A stretch of DNA of 64,000 nt. Source: Poronia punctata. Taxonomy: Eukaryota > Ascomycota > Sordariomycetes > Xylariales > Xylariaceae. Location of the stretch: NCBI GenBank assembly GCA_022579005.1, contig MU401528.1, positions 62,001-126,000 of the forward strand. Direction: 5' to 3'. Each line of letters starts with the position of its first letter. The first letter of the stretch is position 1. Both the position numbers and the translations under genes were made by a program. Below the pieces are notes generated by a model. That model ran no database searches. It saw only the letters and a program-made list of their open reading frames with translations, and was not told the DNA's origin. Below, piece by piece: positions 56,385-64,000 of this stretch.

Positions 56385-59320
56385 CTACGAGACAGGTGTA
56401 ATCTTGGTCGGGTCAGATGTCCCAGACGCATCGGAGTCTGAATCAACTTGAAGAAGATCATCTTCATCTTCATTTTCTTCCAAATCCAAATCCAAATCCA
56501 AATCCAAATCCATCGTATTTGCACCCTTTGCGGCTATCATGGTAGCAACGAGATCGTCTTCGCTGCTGTCGAGGGCAGCTGCTCTTATTGCGGCGAGACT
56601 TCTTTCAGTCCTTCTTTTTCGGGTAGTCTTCGCTGTAGAAGCTTTGGGAAATGTATGTCATTAGCGATTTCCTTCATAAGAAACCTTCATAAGGAAGCGG
56701 AAATGTCAATGGAGGTGAGAACTTGACTTGTTAGGAAATACTTACTAGTGCCACCTTTATGAACCGCGCGTGTCAAGCGACGGGGTCCCCGAGGATTCGA
56801 AGGTCCCCCAGGTGTGTCACCAGGGCCGACTGGGCCAACTGTCGAAGGCCTTGTGCCACCCCCGGGTCCTCCTCCAAATCCTCCTCCAAATCCTCCTCCA
56901 AATCCTCCTTGCCCAGGTCCTCCTTGTCCAAACCATCCTTGCCCAGGTCCTCCTTGTCCGAATCCTCCTTGCCCAGGTCCGAATCCTCCAAATCCCCCTT
57001 GCCCGGGTCCTCCTTGGCCGGGTCCTCCTTGGCCGGGCCCTCCTTGTCCGGGTCCTCCTTGTCCGGGTCCTCCTTGTCCGGGTCCTCCTTGTCCGGGCCC
57101 TCCTTGTCCGAGTCCTCCTTGCCCACTACTTCTCCAATTGTTGAACAGATAGTCGGGTATCTGACTTTTTCTCCCCCCTCCACCTCCGCCTAGTGGTGGT
57201 CCTCCACCGGTCCTTGCCCCTCCTCCTCCACCTTGTGATGGTCCTCCGATGGTTCCTCTCCGCGTCGCTCCACACCAATTAGAACGGGTTGTACCTCCCC
57301 CTCTTCCTGATGGGCCTTCGCCTCGCTTCATAGGGCCATAGTTGTAATCCTTGGTCCTCAAAATTAAATCTAAACTACCCCATCGACCAAGGCCTTTTTT
57401 CCTGCTCGTAATCCAGGCTCCCTGGGCCCTCTTTTCTTGGTCTTGCGGATCTGCCTCATCTCCGCTACAAAGTCGCTTGGAATCTTCCTCGTCGCTGAAT
57501 TTGTCCCGCTATTGCATTAGTATTAATTCCGCATGAGAATTTAAGGTGGGAAGAAGTACATGTCATGTCGCCATATTTGATTAGATATGACAGGGAGAGG
57601 GGGAAAGAACTGCCCTAGGCTAGCAAGATCAGGGTAAGAACAGAAATATATACCTGTCGTTGATATCAAAGTTATACCTATATATACGTAAGATGAATTA
57701 GCGAGTGTATAGTATAGTTTCACCCCCCCTCTGTGAATACTGTGCGTACCAATCCTCGGACGCGTTTGTATAAAGAGGACCGGAAGTGCCGCCGGGTCCC
57801 TTGGGACCGCCAAGGGCTCCGACGCTGCCTGGCCGACCGGGTGCAGGCTTCGTTGGGTGCGTCTTGGTGTCTCCAGGAGGGCGACATTCCGGGGTCAGAC
57901 TTGGTATCTCCCGCGGCAGGCTCTTTTCCTTGAAATCTGGAAACTGTCCGGGCTTCATGCCCTCGTGGTGTCGTGCATTTGACCTTGGGACCAAGTTGTT
58001 AAACTATTTTTGGTCAGTTGTGTTGCGTAATACCTTTGGTTGAATAAACACAGAGGTGAGAAGGAAAAATAGAAGAAGCGGCCGGCCTGGGTTGGAACTT
58101 GGATGTTCTCACCTTGCATGTGGCGGCGAGGTAGGTAGCGCCCCTTGTGACGTATCTCAGATTCATGTACGTGTCCAGGTCCAACCGCTCTTGGGTCTCG
58201 ACCCGGACGATGACCTGCTTCAGCCCTTCGCGGAACTCCTCAAAGGCTGCCTCGACTGTTCTCAGCCATCTTGCAAGCCTGCGCCTCTTATCGTACCCCG
58301 AGTTCCTGACTCCGTGGTCTATACATTTCAATGCATGTACTTGCCAGCGCACGCAGCTGTTGTAGTATTGGGTGAGCCAATTCAGTAGAAATTTGAGTCT
58401 GTCGGGCAAGTTCGGGTTTGCTAGGATATTACCTACAAGCGCCATTACATGTGAGCTCTTCTTCGTAGTCGACATTTGAAAGGGGGTAGATAAGCTAAAA
58501 ACACCTACGGAGTCGGCGGGCCCAATCGACTTCGATGTTATATACCATATGAAACAGCCTTCTGATCTCGTCGAGATAAGGTCTGGTCCCGAGGCCAAAA
58601 ATCTCGGCCGAGACATCGGCAATAGAGACGTCGCCGATGATATCAGGGTCATGAATTTGTCTGATGACGCGATCAAATCTTTGCGTGTTCATATCAAAGT
58701 CAAGGGCGTAATTAAGAGGGCTGATGTACCATTTTATCGACTCGACCATGTAACCTGCGGCGCCATGTTAGCATATGATATATCGGTTGCGCAGCGGTCC
58801 AAATCTCGGGAGTCCAAGCGACTTTGGCCATTTGTCTTCAACGGCAATACGTACGGTACTATCCCGTTTCGTGTCAACATTAGTTTTACCCCGTCTAAAA
58901 ACAAACAAGACAGGCAACACTTACTCTTATTTTAATGCCACTGTCCGCCAGCGCTGTTGCCATTTCTAGTATTCGGGCCCAAGTGTATTCGTTGAACCAT
59001 AAGTCGCCAAATGTATTGTAGAGCCTTGATCGGATATCCTCAAACAAATCACTCAGCTTGTCGTATTCATTCAGAAGCCGATTCCCTTCGGGATTGGCCG
59101 ACAAGGGTAAGTTGGAAGTAGCCGAGTAATCCGTGTTGTTTGCAGGCAATGCATTGGCCTTATGAACTTCGCGCTGGGCCTCGTTTGCCAGGTCACCTCG
59201 ATCTTGAACGAAGACGAGCATACTCTCGTTCGCAGATAAGAATCTGGGCACCCCAGAGTGGGCTGCAAGACGACGAGCATGGCGTGTCTCATCACCCACA
59301 TGCAATTTCAAGTCAGACAT
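56385..59320 (-). CDS. Large lineage-specific protein with GPGQGG repeats and acidic LD-repeat tail
   Basis: I do not recognise this family. Exons that join in phase: 59320-58925; about 58740-58505; 58455-58113; 58003 to about 57724; about 57508-56746; and 56641-56385. Starts MSDLKLHVGDETRHARRLAA. The first three exons are helical with conserved-looking segments (NEYDKLSDLFEDIRSRLYNTFGDLW, shown only in part). The fourth is Pro/Gly-rich. The fifth holds about a dozen GPGQGG/GGPGQGG units coded by a 15-bp DNA repeat (about 56870-57130). The last has a basic patch and an acidic tail with (LD)n from a 6-bp repeat. Junctions 1-2 and 4-5 are uncertain (weak acceptor or phase ambiguity). It could be a partly decayed gene. 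Nuclear or condensate-type roles are possible but unsupported. Confidence 0.6.
56870..57130 (-). repeat. 15-bp tandem repeat coding GPGQG
   Basis: On the plus strand the unit is CCTCCTTGTCCGGGT with variants (TTGCCCAGG, TTGGCCGGG). It lies inside the coding exon of the gene above. Confidence 0.9.
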
Positions 59321-61161
59321 GGTGGTTTAGTTGAACTGGTTGTTTTACGTGCTATGCGCGATGCGTGAGCGTAGTCTAGCGAAGAGCGAAAATTCCTTGA
59401 GTACCGGTAGGCGCCGTGCTGTTACGGGGGGACGGACCGTCTCCAAAAAGGGGGGGCGTCGGTTCGGGGATTCAAGACAGGCGCTCGAGTTCGATTCTAC
59501 CTTGAAAACAGGCGCAAATCCAATGACAGTCAAGATAGATCGAAAAGTCGGGCGCATTGTCGTGAGGTTGCGCATTTATCCCACGCATTTCAGTTTGTCT
59601 CCCGCTTTGAGCTCACATAAAGAAAAGCGGCAGTTGCGGGCTACAGTCAAGACCTTTGTCCACCATTATGGTCTTGGCCACGTTGACCGTACAAAGCCGG
59701 AAGAAGGACGGTTCCGGTCATGTTGTTCGATATACGGAACAATCGCCAACGACGAAGACCCGGGGAATATACCATCCCAGGTAAATATGATAATTCTGGG
59801 TTTCGTTGCTTCCATTTGACTGAGCTGTACGAGATCATCGATCGTCGAGCCACGGTCACCGGACTGATGGGGATCGCTACCGTATCAGCAGGTAGTTTAG
59901 CATCTAAAAGCAAAAAAAATGTAACTTTGCACCAAAATAAGATGATGCCAGCGTGTAGGTCTCATGTATGTTTCTGATGCCCTATTCTAACCAACTGGCC
60001 TGTCTGTGCATGTCGCTTTACGTCTTCCGACACACAATAAGAGACAAAATAAGAGGGGAAGGCGTCCTGTCAAAAAGCTAGAATAACATTACCCAAGGTT
60101 AGATATGTTGGAAATGTGTAGGAACGGCAAACAGGATCTAGGTTAGATAAGACACGTTTCTGATTGGATAGGTCCTTACTTTGCTTGTCACAGCTAAGAA
60201 CAGGCGTTCTTCTAGTCTCTAGAGAACCTTTGATGTGTCTGGGGTTGTCAGTGATACTCACTCCATGCTCTCTCACTGTCAATACGCGCTTGTGGCAGTC
60301 CATCCATCATATGGCGTTGTGAAGATAGGGAGCAGGTAAAATAAAATAAAAATAAAAATAAAATAAAATAGGAGAGGGTTCCGAGCAGGCACGCAGGGAG
60401 GCAACTTCTGCTTGTACACAACGTACTATGTTGAGGTACAAATAGATCCCTAAACGGTAAACCAGATGTACTCGTGAGTCGTAGACCAAGATATCCAATC
60501 AAAGAGAAATTGAGACTGTACTTATTTACCTACATAATATCTAACCTACGAGTAGCAGCTTAAATGTTGAAGAACATTGACTTTGAGAGGTATGCTTCTG
60601 GCCAGGTCTTTTATTGGATTGGTCATATGTGTTGTAACTGTTTTGCTACGTATGTATCTATAGGTACCAAGGGAACATCGACTGCGGCACTTCTATACCA
60701 GACAAATGTAAAGAACACCTAAATACAAACATCATCTATTCCAAGCTAGGGACAAAGTGGTTAGCAACGATTTGACGCGTGAACGCGTGGAATAATAGCA
60801 CCCCTAGCCTCTAGGTCATGTAGGTACCAATTATTAGCTTGGGGTACGAAAGTACTTACTAACAAACACATCCTGGGCGTTCTGTTACCAACATCTACGA
60901 GTAGTGCGCGGTGCGTCCCTTCCTCCCACCACGTCTTGGAGTCCTACTACTTTTCTCTTCCCAAACAAACTTCTCTACACTTTTCCCTCAAATATACCCA
61001 AATAACTCCAACCAAAACAATCCCATTTTCCCCAGTATCAGTTCCACCAAACTGCGTAGGGAATAATTTTCTCGGGTTTTTATTTATTTAAAAATTGCAT
61101 CAAGTCCATCTCGCCTTGTCTCGTTTCTCTACACCAATCCTCTTCGCACATATACCCAGCC
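59321..61161. other. Intergenic region
   Basis: The 162-codon frame at 59331-59819 starts from TTG and shows no domain. An AAAAT-type repeat occupies about 60338-60370. CTAGGTTAG lies near 60139; TACGAGTA near 60548 and 60896. Confidence 0.5.
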
Positions 61162-61844
61162 ATGGCGCCCAGACGGCCAACCCAGGACAATGACACGTCC
61201 CTCAAAGCCGAGGCGACCACGACAGAAGCACCCGTCAAGCGTGGACGTGGCAGACCCCCCAAGAATGGCATTGCGGCGCAACCTAAGCAGCCGTCCTCTG
61301 GCCGCCCCCGCGGTCGTCCTCCGGGAAAGGGTGGCGTGAAGAAGGCAGTCGCGAAGAAGCCAGCACCCGCCGCTGTTGCCGCCGCTACCACGACCACCAC
61401 CGGCAGACGTGGCCGTCCTGCAAGGAACGCGAGCGCCGCAAGCGCGACCACTACTCCCAAGAAGGAAGCAGCCACCCCCAAGACCACATCCGCTCAGTCG
61501 AAGGGCAAACGGGGCCGCCCGAGAAAGAGCGACGTCGCAAAGGAGCCTGAGAAGGAGGAGGAGGAGGATGATGCGGAGAACGAAAGTAGGTTAAAGCATA
61601 ACTCTGGAAATACATTTGACATATGAACACGGCTAACGAGCGACTATCTGGCGCAACTGCAGACGCTAATTCTGATGCCGACGACGCAATGAAGGACAGT
61701 GAGAGCGACAACTCTGGCAATGAGGATTTGGTTGTTGATCCCGAGGTAAGCTTCCCCTCCAACGTGCTGAAATGGAGAAGACTCTGTCTACGAATAGAAA
61801 CGAAAGTGCCTTTACTGACCGAGGCGTCCTCGTAGGACGATTAG
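61162..61844 (+). CDS. AT-hook DNA-binding protein, 171 aa
   Basis: Three exons, 61162-61585, 61663-61745 and 61836-61844. The last exon holds only GAC GAT TAG. The frame has four AT-hook cores (RGRGRPPK, RPRGRPPGK, GRRGRPARN, KRGRPRK) separated by Ala/Lys/Thr linkers, then an acidic tail (EKEEEEDDAENE, DSESDNSGNEDL). AT-hooks bind the minor groove of AT-rich DNA; the layout is HMGA-like and suggests a nuclear chromatin protein. It lies 19 kb from the large AT-rich retrotransposon; no functional link is implied. Confidence 0.85.
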
Positions 61845-62397
61845 CATGGCAATACCACGAGCAGAATGCTCGACTTCTCAGGTCTAGCTACTGCCTTCCG
61901 TCAAAGGTTTAGTGGTATCTAGGGGTTACTACTTACTCGGACACTGGGGCAAAGTGGGCAGAAACCGGCTTATCTTTTCTGTGACTGCTATTCATCAGGC
62001 GCGCTACTATGCGCTGGTTATGAAAAAAAAACAATTGGACTTTGTAAAAACACATAGTAATTCTATCAGGCCTTGATAACGAGAGAAATAGTCAGGGTCG
62101 GTCACGTTGAGGCGTTGCCTATACACTTTGATGGTCATTCATAGTCTGTTGTTTCTCTAAATGCTAGGAGTTTCGGAGGGATTTCCATCTACTGCCGGTC
62201 GACGTATGTCGTCGGGCTTGTATTAATTATCGAGTTCCCGCAAACAAGTACGTGCCTTGACAAACCCTTCGCGCCCACCCGCTGTTTACACCTCCACATA
62301 TTACTAGGTAGGTTGCACACGTCGGGGCGCGTTCAATTCTGTTCACATCAACCATTCAACGTCTCTATGGTGCCAAGGTTGTGATCTGGACTTGACA
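61845..62397. other. Intergenic region
   Basis: 3' flanks of two convergent genes. No gene is seen. Confidence 0.6.
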
Positions 62398-63361
62398 TCA
62401 TTCCTTCTTCCATTCCTCAAACTCAACCTCCAAATGCGCCTTGAGTGCCGATAGTTTATTCGCGAAATTCTTCCCACAACGCCAGCACCGCAAGTCTCCG
62501 TGTAACCAGGCACGGCGATGCGCGCTATCCCGTCTCGGATCATCCTTTGCCAACGGGAAATCGGCAATGTCCACCAAGAACGGTGTATTGAAGGAAAGGT
62601 AATGCTTATTCTTAAGCATGCGCTTCCCTACCATGTCGCGCGACAACACATGTACATGTAAGTCATTCATGGAAGGTTTCGCGTGGACGCCCACCAGCAC
62701 CTCCTTTTCCCAATCGCGGCCCTCGGGTAGTGGTTTGTCGGGATCCCAGTCGACTTCGCCGTTTAGTACCGACTCGCGTAGCTTCTCCTGCGCACTGTTG
62801 CTTCCGTAGAGCCGGCGCAACTCTGCCGCCACGCGACGTTTTAGTTCCGCGGTTGCCGTCTTGACTGCGGCGAGGAAGTCGGCGTCTTCGAACGCGTCGA
62901 AGGGGTGTTTGCGGCTGAGGGGTGAACGCGGTAATAGGAGTGTGTGGACTGTTGATTTGGGATATTTGTCGTGGATGGCGACGAAGTCCTGGTTGGCATA
63001 TAGGACTACGTCGGGCCAGAAAGATGCGGGGTCTTGGTGGGATGTGTATGCGCCGAGTCCGTCTTTCCACAGAAATGCACCGCGTGCACCGCCTTTGGAC
63101 ACTGTTTTAATGGGCTTGTCGGGCGTTGCGCCCATTAACATGTCAACTTGATAGAAGCCCCGCGTGTCAGCTGGCACCAAGTCGGTAGCATTTTTCGAGG
63201 AGATCTGTATTTTGGGTACTGGGGGTTTAACTTAGGTAGGTATGTGACTCACATGCGTTACGCTTCACCCCTGAACTTCTTCCGGCTGAGCTTGTTCCGG
63301 GCGCCGGAGCTGTTCCGGTCATCTCCTCGGTCGTAATAGCATCTTCTGGATCTGAATCCAT
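62398..63361 (-). CDS. HNT3: Aprataxin-like DNA adenylate hydrolase (HIT + zinc finger)
   Basis: Removes AMP from abortive DNA-ligation ends. Exons 63361-63253 and 63218-62398 give 309 residues. The N-terminus MDSDPEDAITTEEMTG...KRNA matches fungal aprataxins. The HIT domain spans from DGLGAYTSH through HTLLLPRSPLSRKHPFDAFED to SMNDLHVHVLSRDM, with the catalytic HxHxH-type cluster. The C-terminus is a C2H2-type zinc finger (CWRCGKNFANKLSALKAHLEVEFEEW). The only intron placement that keeps the frame is 34 nt long (63252-63219), unusually short even for fungi. The splice is therefore likely but unproved. Confidence 0.9.
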
Positions 63362-64000
63362 TGTTCGAGAAACTACTCGAATTTTTGGGGGATATATATA
63401 TGACTGATAGGTCGTGCGTTCCCCTTCACCTGTACGTGTAGACTAGATGCTGATAGCCTATGTAGGTATTCACGGATGCTTCCTTGCCACCGCATCACAC
63501 CGCCCCGTTACTTCCGCCCGCGATGTACCTACTGTGAAGAAAAGGAAGCAAGCACGGTCCGGACTAGTAGCCGATGCTTTTTACTGGCCCGTAAGGCACA
63601 TCCGAACGGCAAGCGGTGCCCTCTATCTAGCACTTGTTGCACTGGATGCGATTAGGCACCGAAGGTTAAGGTGTTATTGGTTGTTGTGTTATGCCTATGC
63701 TGGATAGAGCCCGTGAGGACATGTGTATCATTGAGATATCTAACTTTAGGCACGTATACACGTAAGGTACATGTAGGTATATTGGTGTTGAGTCAAGTCC
63801 GTGACGTACGGTAGGCTTGGTGGCTCATAATACAAAAAAAGACGTAGGTAGCTAAGATGAAACGGCGAGCCCTGATTGGTCGCGGAGCATAGCAACTGTC
63901 AGATGTCAACGGTGAAATACCTATGTACATGTAGACACATGCTAGTCTAGGTTAGATGTATACAGATAGGTACGTGACTTGCAGGTTAAGGTACCTACTT
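63362..64000. other. Right-edge intergenic region
   Basis: The 86-codon frame at 63447-63707 shows no domain. CTAGGTTAG lies near 63947. Confidence 0.5.

Noticed and set aside
59331..59819. 162-codon plus-strand frame
   Set aside because: Starts from TTG, basic and low-information sequence, and lies just upstream of the divergent minus-strand gene; no recognisable domain.

Overview
This is eukaryotic nuclear DNA from a filamentous ascomycete (Pezizomycotina, most likely Sordariomycetes). Genes carry many short GT-AG introns with CTAAC-type branch sites. The two tRNA genes have introns after the anticodon loop. One gene encodes a secreted AA9 monooxygenase, and one long AT-rich block has the look of repeat-induced point mutation (RIP). 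Species cannot be named from the window. Coding exons were joined by hand from splice signals and reading phase, so the exon coordinates are models. Many starts and most introns cannot be seen from open frames alone.

Layout. 0-17 kb holds housekeeping genes: a questin-oxidase-like gene cut by the left edge, an asparaginase with ankyrin repeats, a WD40-inositol 5-phosphatase, a small DUF4748-like protein, a CID/RS-rich RNA-processing protein and transportin (Kap104), which has a GC-AG intron. 17.1-21.8 kb is almost gene-free. 21.8-32.8 kb mixes an SDR epimerase, tRNA-Tyr, an eight-exon AA9 LPMO, tRNA-Arg, an assembly gap, a small unknown protein, a 4HBT thioesterase, a CE1 feruloyl-esterase-like enzyme and an unknown secreted protein.

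34.84-42.35 kb is a Ty3/gypsy LTR retrotransposon. It has two 160-bp LTRs that differ by transitions only, and its RT, RNase H and integrase frames are destroyed. A small cysteine-containing secreted protein gene starts about 345 bp beyond it. 44-54.8 kb holds a GPI-type secreted protein, cytosolic tyrosyl-tRNA synthetase (10 exons, one of 11 nt), a PNGase A-like amidase, a secreted PEBP-like protein (10-nt exon) and a TRAP-alpha-like ER protein. 56.4-64 kb holds a lineage-specific protein with GPGQGG repeats, an AT-hook protein and an aprataxin-like DNA-repair hydrolase.

The secreted enzymes (LPMO, feruloyl esterase, PNGase A) fit a plant-associated or wood/litter lifestyle; this is inference. 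I see no operon-like or clustered pathway. The most unusual signals are the mutation pattern of the retrotransposon (TpC essentially absent for 7 kb, outer LTR edges spared) and two short intergenic motifs, CTAACCTAG and TACTCGTA, repeated far more often than chance.
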